Shown: one piece after another, positions 34,968 through 46,100 of the stretch
How the letters are laid out: the number at the start of each line of letters is the position of its first letter
Numbering within the stretch: the first letter of the stretch is position 1
From: Metaphire vulgaris
Taxonomy: Eukaryota; Annelida; Clitellata; Crassiclitellata; Megascolecidae
Length of the DNA: 64,000 bases
Reading direction: 5' to 3'
Assembly (NCBI GenBank): GCA_018105865.1
Contig: CM030865.1
Span: 5,246,182 to 5,310,181, forward strand
Position numbers and translations under genes: made by a program
The notes under the pieces: generated by a model
What the model was told of the DNA's origin: nothing
What the model saw: only the letters and a program-made list of their open reading frames with translations
Databases searched by the model: none

Positions 34968-36567
34968 TGAGTAACTTTCTATTTGCTTTAGTCTGCAGAT
35001 GTGCTGCTTGCTAACAGCCAAAACGTTATTATTAAATTCTGTAAAGGTTTGCCAATTTTGGAAAAATCCCGCTCATTTCACGAATTTCTATAAAATGTAA
35101 AACATCATAGATTTTATGGCCATCGCTTGTAAATTCATAATGATTACCACCAAAACCCGGCTGGCATGGTACAGCTTCCGTTTCAATAATTTTAACGGGC
35201 ATCAATCCGTATAATAATTATAATGGGCGAGACAAAGGAGATTGGGAAATAGGCTAATACAAAGAGTGAATCTTTCATACTGAATCCGTCCCTGATTATT
35301 ATTTCGGTAGATATTTAGAAGAGGAATTATATCAAATAGTACTATCGATGATAACAAACTGTAACTGTGCCATACAGTATGTTATTTTTTTCTTTCTACA
35401 CAGATAAAGAGAAAATCCGAGGAGGAAACCGAACAGAAACTTTTCCCCCGATAGACAAATGCAATTAGCTATCCGGACCGTCATTTCTACACACGAAATA
35501 TTACCACTAAAGCTAACAGTTTTTCGCTCCTCTATCATTGCCGAGTCTGTTTAAATAACCGAAGGTCTTGCGTCTAGCCATTGAAGCCACGTGGCTAGAC
35601 GCAACGCCTTCGAATGCTGCTGTCGCTTAAAATTCCACGAATAATTTCTTAAATACAGGCGTTAGTTGCCCTCACAGACCTTCTCTAGTCTGTTATTAAG
35701 CTAAATAATTTTTTTAAATAAGTTTTAACGACCTTTTTAAACACACGAGAACAGGAGAACGATAATGCGCGATTCTTACAAAGAACGCAGACGATGGATT
35801 ACGGAGAACGCACGGGCGATTACGTAAAAACCTTGCGCTTATAAAATGGGACAAATAGGGAAAACCAAAAGGGCGATCTCACGAGATTCGAAAGTCTACA
35901 TTCTATCAGAAGCCCTGACTTCGAGCCACTGCGGGTCTCGCTGTGCAGCTATATTTCCATCGGTCTTTGCTGTGGATGATATTTTAGAGTTGTTGTTTCT
36001 ACATTAGCGTCTATTACTATGTTATCGACAAGACGATCAATTTGTACACTGAATGATGGCGATTTGGTACAATAATGACTCAAATTAATAATCGAAATAA
36101 ACATAATAGTCACGAAATCTCTGTTAATTTCTAGAATTTTCTCTGATGATAATAATTATTATCCATCATCATTAATCGTCGTCGCAGTCATCGTCATCAT
36201 CGTCAAATCAGCACCGTCATATTCCAGCACCAGTGATTGTCCTCGTATTGCCATTTCCATTTAAGAGGACCTTCTATCACTGCTGCAAATGGGGTCGTCG
36301 AGAGGGTCTCTTGACCTTGCCCCTGCAAAGTCAGAGACAACTCCTGCGAACGCCGACAAATTGTCACAGCCTGTTTGTAATAAACTTATAAGTTAAAACA
36401 TGAGCTTTTGTTCTGAAGGGCCCAGTGTGATATTTGGTTCCACGACAACTCGTTTTCAGACTTTTCGTCTACGACAACTCACCTATAGGCCTACAGACTT
36501 CTGGTCGACCGACAATAGGCCTACTACGATATCATAACCCTAACCATAACTACACGTATAACCCTAG
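34968..36567. other. no gene seen
   Basis: AT-rich. A 20-base inverted pair lies at about 35,560-35,615 (GGTCTTGCGTCTAGCCA and its partial complement). Triplet-rich TCATCGTC stretch at 36,175-36,206. Confidence 0.5.
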
Positions 36568-36751
36568 CCCAGTCTCGACGAGGGGGTATATCGGTATATA
36601 TACCCCCCAAAAAATCAGTCTACCTTAAAGTTTTGTATGTGATTTACATGTGGTTATATGTGGTTTGTATGGTTTATGTGGTTTATAGTTAAGATTTATA
36701 CCCACCCAAAATATTTATGCCCTCCCAAATCAAATTCCTGGCTACGCCCCT
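36568..36751. mobile_element. hAT-like element, CAGGGGCGTAGC family, worn left end
   Basis: The interior matches 41,318-41,511 closely (GAGGGGGTATATCGGTATAT, TGTGGTTTATAGTTAAG). Right end GGCTACGCCCCTG intact. Confidence 0.75.
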
Positions 36752-36877
36752 GAGAAACACATGTATTTTGTGCACCCCTTTTGCATTTTGTAGTAACGGG
36801 AACAACAGTGGTTCTCACACAGGGCAGTCCCTACTGAGCCACTTTAAACCTTGTTATATTATAGTATTATTATATTA

Positions 36878-36911
36878 TAACCCTTCTAATGGAGTCCCAT
36901 TAGAAGGGTTA
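36878..36911. repeat. perfect 15-bp hairpin
   Basis: TAACCCTTCTAATGG and its complement separated by AGTC. No T-run after it. Role unknown. Confidence 0.85.
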
Positions 36912-37353
36912 CTACCTTCAAATGACCACAGAGGCTGTAGGCTACTTGCTAAACTCCGTGGAATTCAGCAGCTGCTTCAAGTTATCTTTACGCCTCTTTC
37001 ATGTGGATAGAATGCGCCACTAGATTAGATCGAAGACGATTTCCATTGTCTTAAGACTCAGTTTCGAAGAGTCTAAAATAGTCTCCATTCTTTTTGGTCA
37101 AAAGTGATTTCTAAGACATTCATGAGAGCCCTCAATATCAGGACAGAATACCAGATTACCTGTCTTTCTGAAGAAAGGCTCCAACTGCCGATGGCGCTTT
37201 GGATATCCCACGAATTCTGAAATATTTTAAATGGCCAACTTTTCTTACTGGCCTTTATATAGTTCGCTACTGACGTAAGCTTACTCAGCAGCCTCCTGAC
37301 AGTAGTACTGCATTGCATAAAAAATGATGCAATAACGCCAATAAGCTCCGAAT

Positions 37354-37538
37354 CATGGGTGTCCGGACGGGGGTGCAATTGCACCTCTGGAAAAATTGTG
37401 GAGTCATGAAAAAAGTAAAATTGTTTGTTTCTTTCGTCACAAAACCTTGTTTTGCACTCCCCTGGAAAAATTTTTCATTTCTTTTGCCACAAGACCTTGT
37501 TTTGCACCCCTCTGTAAAATTTTCTGCGGACGCCCATG
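37354..37538. mobile_element. hAT-like element, CATGGGTGTCCGGACG family
   Basis: 185 bases; right end CGGACGCCCATG; exact duplications ctccgaat (37346-37353, 37539-37546). Interior repeats TTGCACCYCTGGAAAAATTT. Confidence 0.9.
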
Positions 37539-37631
37539 CTCCGAATGATGTGTGCATGTTGGTATTATTCAATGTGATGCAATATTACCACATTTAAGGC
37601 TTATTTAGCATCTTGTTACAATCCTGCAGTC

Positions 37632-37909
37632 CAGTGTTTATTCTAGGCCTTCTCTAGGGAATTTTCCCCACCCCAAGTTAAAAAATTCACCCCCAAAAAT
37701 ATGTTTCATGGAGAGATTGAAAATACCTTCTTTTTGTTCGTCACCACATTTTTAGAGGCAGATAACCTTTTTTGCTTGTCAACATTTTTCGAGACTCAGA
37801 ACTTGTCCCCCAAACCAGGGCGCCCATCCCCTGACTGCTGGAAGCAGCCCCCTTCCCTTCCCTCTCCTACACCTAAAGTTGGGGATCCGGCATGGATTTA
37901 TCTGCATCA

Positions 37910-37951
<42 letters not shown>

Positions 37952-38909
37952 TATTATTATTGTTATTATTATTATTATACGAAAAACTAGCAGTATAACA
38001 CTGGACATAGGCACCCCACCGCAAATTTATGTAAAAAAGCCTGGGGTCCGGGGTTATAACCCCGGAAAATTTTTGAAATCAATAGATGCTCGTAGTGAGT
38101 TTCAGTGCATTTTAGACATTACATTGCACACTTTGGTGCGCCAGGATAGGTCTCATATCAGTAACTTCTAATTCTCAATTTCTGGAAAATTCTAACAGCC
38201 ACAAAGCACTAATAGATGTAAGTTGAAACTAAAGAGAGATATCAGTAATTGCGCTGGCAAACTATTCAAAATTACCTGCAAATTGTCTATTTTGTTTTAG
38301 TATTTAGTTTAAAAATTAGATTTCTCCTCCTGACACCTAGGCCTGCATTTTTTATAGAGGCATTAAAGCTGCAACAACTCAAAGGGATAACTAGACTTAA
38401 GGCAGATGGCTGAAGCAAGTTATTAACAATATCTAATTGCACTGTTTCACAGTCTTGAATGGATTGTAATTTGTTGATGGAGGTCTTTGGAAGGCTATAG
38501 TGGAGGAATTTGAAGTAGTCTAATTTGGAATGTAAACTTCGAATGAGTCTATTGGTTTGTTATGTTATTTATATTTCACATGAAGTTTATATTCTGCATC
38601 ATTAGAATGACTGTACGTAAAAGTTACAATAATAATAATAATAAAATTTTATGAATGTTGATAATAATGAACTTGAATTGAGTACCGGTTTCCTTATATG
38701 AAGTTACAAAATTGCACTGTAGTAAAACCAGTACTTGCACAGGCATTTGGGGGCTTATTGAATTAATATGCTACTCTAATTTGTTCAAAACTCACATTTT
38801 TAGAGGAAGTTTTCCCTTTTTGCTTGTCAACTTTTTTCGAGACTCAGAACTTGTCCCCCAAACATTTCAAAATCCCCCCCAAATGTCAAGGTGGCTAGAA
38901 TAAACACTG
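37632..38909. mobile_element. hAT-like element, CAGTGTTTATTCTAG family, holding a nested 1-kb element
   Basis: Termini CAGTGTTTATTCTAGG and GCTAGAATAAACACTG are inverted. Exact 8-bp duplications ctgcagtc flank it (37624-37631 and 38910-38917). The interior is broken by the element at 37,816. Confidence 0.85.
37816..38792. mobile_element. 1-kb hAT-like element, copy 1, right end lost
   Basis: Begins CAGGGCGCCCATCCCCTG and matches the copy at 52,258 along its length, including the (ATT)n tract (37,912-37,978) and the phrase GCCTGGGGTCCGGGG. The right inverted end is missing; instead about 65 bases of the surrounding element (37,745-37,810) recur at 38,795-38,865. Confidence 0.7.
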
Positions 38910-39279
38910 CTGCAGTCCTACTGAATAAATTTACACGGCGAAGCATTGAAAATGAGCTACATGAAATATCTTCAAAATGAGAGCGAATAAAAAATTGTCA
39001 TGGCCATTTTCGTGTCCAGAACACCAAAATACTACAGATTATGACCTTTTAAAGTCAGCAACATTTTCACTGTTGACCAGTATTATCAATTATTATCGCG
39101 ATTCTGTCGGTAACCACACACCCTTTCATCGAAAAGTTTGCTCATCGGTTTTGCAAACTTTTCACGACTAGTCCCAGCCCAAATAGGGGCCTTGCCTCAA
39201 GCTCCAGTGCCCCCTCGTGGTTATGCTAATGTGGCAAACTAGCTGGTGATCATTGAAGGTATTTCTACGGTGACTCCTT

Positions 39280-39591
39280 TGGTGGCGGTTCCAGGATTTC
39301 TTGGTGGGGGATGAAATGAATTCATAGGAAGTTGGTGGGGTGAAAATAGAAGGAAATATTTATTAAACACTACCCCCAAAAGGCTGCCTAAAAGAGAATT
39401 TTATCCGTAATTTTTACTACACTTTTACCGCGAAAAATAGGTTAACAAGCAAAAAAGGTCATCCCCAGTTTCTCCCCGTAGTTTTACTAGACTTTACCCC
39501 AAAATAGGTTTCACAAGGACAAAAAGTAAGTCCGAAAAAGTAAGTCCGATGCATCCATCCCCCACTAATCCCCCACGTGGAACCGCCACTG
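39280..39591. mobile_element. decayed hAT-like element, CAGTGGCGGTTCC family
   Basis: Left end GGTGGCGGTTCCAGG, right GGAACCGCCACTG; the interior matches 34,640-34,959 (CAAGCAAAAAAGGTCATCC). Flanks match at about 6 of 8. Confidence 0.75.
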
Positions 39592-40315
39592 GAGTCTTTC
39601 CTTTTTTCTTTCAACAAGATTGTCAACCATTTTCCTCATTTTGACTCTTCATTGGATCTATTTCTCGCGTGATCTCGTCAAACATATATACGTCGAAAAC
39701 TACGTATTTAAGTCTAAGAATACAATTTAAATTCTTAATAATAATATTAAATCAAAAACTCGAAAGCAAAGATGCGACAATGCCGACATGGCTTTACTCC
39801 ACAGCCGCCATAATCTCAGCGGATCAATTAGAATATTAATAGCGCCACCATTCACGCTGTGCGCCACATAAATTCACAAAAGCAAACTTATAGCCACTTG
39901 TCACGTTCCAACCGTGCCTCACCTTGGGTTCCCGCGATGACATCTCGTTTCTTTATTCGGGGGAGGGGGAGGAGAAGAAGAGTCCTTGGCAGGGTCATGG
40001 GGTCAACGCGACTGGGGCTTGAAAGGGCCCCAGCATTGGGCCAGCAGTGGGGCCCCGTGTCAGTCGAGATGATTCCACGGCTCATATCCCTGCAGTGCTA
40101 GGCAGTGTCAAGCGACGTCCCTTTTACAATCGCTCGCCAAGTGCCAGGTCCCCGGGTGTCGAATTTAATTAAATAAACATATAATTATTGCATTTTGTGT
40201 CATGAATATAATACTGAATATGCGACTGAGCATAAAAGCACAGCTGCTTCAAATCCGCGAGAATGCTAAGACGTCGGAATTGAATTTTTGACGATGCGAT
40301 GAATAATGTTCGAGA
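39592..40315. other. no gene seen, moderately GC-rich at 39,940-40,130
   Basis: Open frames exist on both strands at 39,860-40,100 with no recognised domain or splice structure. Confidence 0.4.
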
Positions 40316-40323
40316 CTTCAAAC

Positions 40324-40716
40324 CAGTTCTTTCCAACCTGTGTGCCGCGGCACACAACTGTGCCGCAACAACGGTAGAAGTGTGCCGCCCAAAAATGTTG
40401 GGAAATAGCAAAATAATAGTGGCGCTGTATTGATTAGCCTAATTATTAGTTGATTTATATCTCTTCAATTAAGTTAAACATGAATTATTAATACAGACTG
40501 CAAAGAAAATATGTAACTACTGTATGAAGAACGGTAATCAATATTGTACTGTATACAAGACTAGAGTATAATATACTGTATAACTTAGTGCTAGTAGGCA
40601 TGTACAAATATATCATTTAAGGATGAAATGTGTTCATTTCGGCTGCAGTGTGCCGTTGGCTGTATGTCTCTTGGAGTCTTAGTGTGTCGTGGCTGGAAAT
40701 CGTTTGGCAAGCACTG
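40324..40716. mobile_element. hAT-like element, CAGTTCTTTCCAACC family
   Basis: 393 bases; right end TTTGGCAAGCACTG; duplications cttcaaac and cttcagac. Subterminal GTGTGCCGCGGCACAC palindrome at about 40,341-40,356. Confidence 0.88.
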
Positions 40717-41317
40717 CTTCAGACTGAAAAGAGTCTGGCGTGTCGTCGTCTGATGCTTCTACGCATTATGAAATGGTGCTATAGAAGTCTGAGACTAGAT
40801 TAGGGCCCATCCTTATATCACGCAGATCTGTAGACCCTATTTCTACATATAATTCAATATCTCTGATATTACGTACGCAAAGAGGCTTTTTTGAGCGCTC
40901 GTTATAACCTGGTGAACTGCGCCAAGCTTTCGGACAGAGCTATAGAAATTTCGTTTTTACTTACTTTTTCACCCCCCTTCTATGTTTCAGCCCGTACATT
41001 TTATTACCCCTATGCGGCATGCCCCTACGTACAAATTTGCATCTCTACCCTTCTCCGGTCGAAAAATAGCCTAATTATTTGTTACCATAGTCAAGAAACA
41101 GTTGTTTTACTGTTAAATTAGAGTTTTTGATATACTGTGTTTTCTAACGTTGATATTTATTAAAGAAATACAATAGAACATTCAAATGTTACACAATTGT
41201 CGCCCTTATGTAGTAGGCTATTTCAAAATCGGCCAAAATTATAATTCGAGGCCAAGTTTGAAGTTTCCATGAGTTTTTCCAATATAAATTTGTGTTTGTG
41301 CGTACGTACACATTCAG

Positions 41318-41511
41318 CAGGGGCGTAGCGACGAGGGGTATATCGGTATATATATAACCCCCCACCCCCAAATCAGTCTACCCTAAAGTTTTTAAAAGTG
41401 ATTTACATATGGTTATATGTGGTTTATATGGTTTATGTGGGTTATAGTTCAGATTTATACCCACCCAAAATATTTATACCCTCCCAAATCAAATTCCTGG
41501 CTACGCCCCTG
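41318..41511. mobile_element. hAT-like element, CAGGGGCGTAGC family
   Basis: 194 bases; right end GGCTACGCCCCTG; exact duplications acattcag (41310-41317, 41512-41519). Copies with worn left ends lie at 36,568-36,751 and, inverted, from 25,731. Confidence 0.92.
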
Positions 41512-42629
41512 ACATTCAGTCGAGATCCCCTCCCTTAGGCAAATCTCTGAAATCCGTGACCCCCTCAGTGTGCAGGCAATACATGGATGGACCCCAAGAC
41601 TGTTTAATACTATTAGGCCTACTATTTAATTGCCTTGGATGGACCCTTGGACAATTATCGACAATGGATAACCAGACGGGATTGCAAGAATTTAAATAGC
41701 AGAGACGTCATTTCACTGTTTTTCAGGGAGGGGGTGCAAGACACTTTCGACCTGACTAGTTTGCGAAAAAGTTGGCGACCTTTTTTTGCTTATCGGGCAT
41801 TTTTTTAACGATTATGTACTTCAGATTACTCGACATTGAACATCGAATCCTCCTTTAAGGGCTGATGACCTATTTTTGCTTTTCATTGTCTTTTTACCTA
41901 TTTAGCCAGCCAATTTACATGTGAAAACTAAATAACACAAACATTGGCGAAAAAAATTTTCCCTAAAAATCAGGGGCAACAATGGCCTCCCTGCCCCCAA
42001 ATGACGTCCCTGTGAAATAGGCGCTTCATTACAAACGCTTCCATCTGTCAAATTGCACGCGACATGCTTTATCCTGCTTTATCCTGAGATATCGCTGCTC
42101 GATTATATTATTTCCCCAGTTTTTACGATATTTAATTGACAGGGGAGAATAGTTCCAGTGGAATATAGATATTCTTGACTCCTAGTCCCACGGTAGACCA
42201 CATATTGGAGGCAAGGGGGCATTTACCCCAGTGGCGTAAATTCTATTTCTGCAACTAACTATAGTTTGACTTTTATTCAATTTTTCACACTAAAACACTA
42301 CCGAAAATTACTGTAAGTAAAAAAAAGAGGTTGTCAACTGATATTTTTGATTTTTTGCGCTTGCAATCGGCTAAAATTGTCAAATTTTGCATTTGAAACC
42401 TTGCTAAAACATTAACCGTGACTAATGTGTCTCGCCCCCGGTAAAAATTTTGTGGGCGCTCATGCCTGGTCCTGTCTAGACTTGTACGCGTTGAATGCTT
42501 TTGTTAAAGTTTTTCTTTACTAGAAGACGGTTCAAGACGGACTGCTCAACTGGCTTGACATTTTGGCATCTCGGCTAATCATCGCCGCCCTCTAGTGTAG
42601 GAAAGTCGTTCGAAATCAGCTCGGTGTTG

Positions 42630-43060
42630 CCTGCGCAGGGTGGGGGAGGGGGAGAGGAATTTAATTGCTGGACTGGTATGCATTCCAAATATTCCCCCGA
42701 CGAGAGGTGCCTTACACCTGGACAGCAAGCAGTAGGTCGGTGTCATGCTTCGAGGCCGCTGATTGGCGGTTGTCATCTGTCAACCCTGTTCCGATTGGTC
42801 GGTGCGTGGGAGCAGGTGTGCATTTGCATGAAAGTCTTCCGAGGGCTGCAGGTGTGTGTGCGCAACATTCCTTCGTTCCAACACACACACAAAAGTGACA
42901 GCTTCAACTGGTAGTCGAACAGCTGGCAGCGTTAAATGACGAAACATCAACAACGATCGCTGCTTCAATGTCGATATAATCGCCGTGAAAATCTCGTCGA
43001 GACTCACGATCAGTTGAAACGGAGAATTAGTTCTCTTCGGTAAAAGTCGAGAGACTATTG
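42630..43060 (+). promoter_or_regulatory. GC-rich promoter-like region upstream of the HLH candidate
   Basis: Two inverted CCAAT boxes (GATTGG at 42761-42766 and 42793-42798) and G-rich tracts near 42,640-42,655 precede a 5' leader rich in CpG. No TATA box stands out. Position 110-540 bases before the candidate ATG fits a CpG-type promoter; function is inferred. Confidence 0.4.
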
Positions 43061-43168
43061 TTCATCTCTGATCCGGAATCGAAGCGAACAACTGCATTAG
43101 ACCGGTCGAACTTCTTCGAAGGGGAACAAGCCTATCCGGTTCGCGATCTAATATTTCAACGGAAGATC

Positions 43169-46100
43169 ATGTTGAAGATCTCTCTCGGATCGGGTCCCAG
43201 ACAACCTGGAAGACGACGAAGGCTCCGGTTTGATTTTAAGTACCGGATGGCCGTTGTCCGAAGAATGGAATCGAAACTAAAATTGCCACTCAGGCGCGTC
43301 CCAGAGGTAAGCAGATTGCTAGGCCTATTGCTTAAGATAGCGCTATAACGATGAACGTAAGCATCGGTAACACTACGTAACAAAAAAAATATTTTTGTTT
43401 GTTCCTGGGTTCATAGCTTGTTTTCCTAGTCCTTATGCCTAAACTAACTAGAAAACAGTTTTGTTCCAAACCGAATTTGCTTTTTGTCAGGGCAATGATA
43501 TTTTTTTTCTTTATTATAGAACACAGTTCACATTCAAAGCTGACGGACTGCTCATTATTCTGGAATATTGCAATCTGTCCATAAGTTTTTGGAACAGAAT
43601 TTTCTATAACCTTCTGGAATCATCTAGAACCCTGTTGCACTTTCTGGGAGTGTTGCATCCATAGACTTTTAAAGTCAGATTTCTTAAATCAGCTACTAGT
43701 GTATCTTGTTGCCTGCGCAGTGACCAGAAAAATTTGGGGATGGCATCAAGAGGCTGCTTGCAGCCAGCAAATGCATTCTGGACGTTTGCATGCATATGGC
43801 TCAAATATTCCCATCCCGACAGAGAGGATCAACTGTCTTCAGGGGAGCCTCAAGGAGACAGCAGGGAAGATATTGCAGATCCAGGATGCGGTGTCAGAAA
43901 TGCTGAGATGAGAAAGCCGCTTCCCCAATTGATCGGTTGTCGACCTAGTCTCAAGTGCCCTGAGTTCTGATTCTAGACTCAAGGACTGGAACTTGTTGGA
44001 TGCAGTGTGTGACAGAACATCACGAACGTTTTTCCAAATTCTTTCAGCTAGATGGGCTGTGCTTCTGCAGCAGCAATGTCACTGTCTTTTCAAGGCAATC
44101 ATCTTTAACCTGAGTGATGGTGCCAATTCGAAATTTTCCAAGAACCTCAAAGCCATGCTACTTCATAATGGTAACAAGTACTTGTCTCTCAACTGGTAGT
44201 GCACCGAACAGCATGGCAAGATGTTTAAGTGACGAAATATCAACTAATGAGTCGGAGACTTCAATATGGTCAAAATATAATTCTGATGGGTCTCGGAAAA
44301 TTTCTTTGGGTTTTCTTTGTCGAGAACAACCGGGATCAGGTCTGAAACGATAGAGAATTACAGTGACCAAGTTCTCAGGTAAGAACAAAGTCGCTGAGAG
44401 ACCGTCGAAAGGTGTTCATCAAGTTGATCATCGTAAATCAAGACAAAGGAATCGCTTTCAAATACCTCCAACTTTTCCACAGCTTTCGGAGGCAAAAGTC
44501 GAGCTGGCATCTTCGTCGGGCCACAGATAAAGAAGATCACATAGCGTGACGGTCGCCAAGAAGCTGAATAGCATGGATAAAGGGTCTTGAAACAGTTTCG
44601 TTGAAGATATGGCTTTCTTTGAAGAGACTGAACCAGTCTCTCATAAAGAATCGGGTGCCCAGACAACCTCATGCCCAGACAAATTCAAGGAAGGCTCCGG
44701 TGCCTACCCAGAGAAGCAAGATGAACACTTTCATCGGGATATGCTGGACTTGGAACGTCGTTACCAGGGACGGTATAACAAACACGTGATGGGGACTATG
44801 AGTCTTCATTGAGAAAGCTATGACAGTACAGACACAAATCTCGAAAAGCAACTCATTTCTGAATGTTTTTAAGTAATTTTGACTGTTGTTGCTTATTTTC
44901 AATTAGTACATAATGTTCATTCACGAGAAGGCGCTTTTCCCATTGTATAAATAAACAAGATTGAAAGCAAATATAATGATGAATATAGCCATGTTTGCAG
45001 ATCCTTTATAGATAGCAACTGAAATATCTATGGAACAAAAGCATAGTGTAATCCTCAAGATGTAGGGGCCAGTGTTTAATCTAGACTCCGAACTCCGGGG
45101 GGATTAATAAAGCCCGGGGGAAATTTAGCTAGGGGATGCTGTTAGTTGATGAAGTATGCCAATAATTTCCGGGGAAAAGGACAATTTTCCCCCGGAAATG
45201 ACCTAGATTAAACCCTGGTAGGGGCACAATGCAAATGTGACACGTGCAGTGTCATGCACCCATAATAATGTGTGCAAATGAGTCTACCGGTAATCACCCA
45301 AGTGTATCATTGCAAAGGGTCACATTCTTGATAAATCTTAAAGAGCGTTTTAGTTGCTGTATTTGTTCCTTGCTGTAAGTTACTGATTGAAATGTACTAA
45401 CTGATGGTGTTACATTATGGGAATTTTCTTGTAGATGCCCTAGAGAAATTAACTAGATTTGATTTGAACAAACTCGAGAAAACACCCAGTGTGGCACCTA
45501 GGGAGTCGAAACTCAATAAGACAAATACAATATTTATCTAATTAAGTTTAATAACATTGAAGAAAATATCCTTAAACATCAGTGTTCCGGTTTCGAGATT
45601 TAAGCAAACTTCAAGATTCAAGCAAACTTCAAAATAGTTCTCACAATAGTTCCTGCAATGAAAGTATGGAGCATGTGTGTTCATTTAGTTATTACGTTCA
45701 TTTAATGAACGTTCATTTAATGAACACACACAGCTCCATACTTTCATTGCAGGAACTATTGCGAGAACTATTTACCCAGCTACACTGATACACAGGTGAT
45801 CTGGTTTGCATTTGGACCCCTACACTTTTTCATATAAGGTTATGCCCATAGCTATATCAAGAAAAACTTAAAATCATCAATTTAGTTGCTATGGAGCAGT
45901 GTTCGAGTCTTTACAAAAACAGTAGAGGCAGAACCACACCACCAGGAGAAAATCTGTGACCAAAGTGGGTGCCAGGCAAAACCCACAACTAGCAAGGTTC
46001 ATCGCAGTCCCATGACAACTACAATACTGCTTTTGACGTTAAAGGAAGACATTTTTGGTTTGAAAGTAGAACAAATTAATTGGAACAAGGTGACATGAAA

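Noticed and set aside
39859..40101. Arg/Gly-rich frames on both strands
   Set aside because: Overlapping antisense frames in GC-rich DNA with no splice or domain evidence.
43058..43168. Upstream extension of the HLH-candidate exon 1 frame
   Set aside because: It lacks an ATG before 43,169 and probably is 5' leader that happens to be open.
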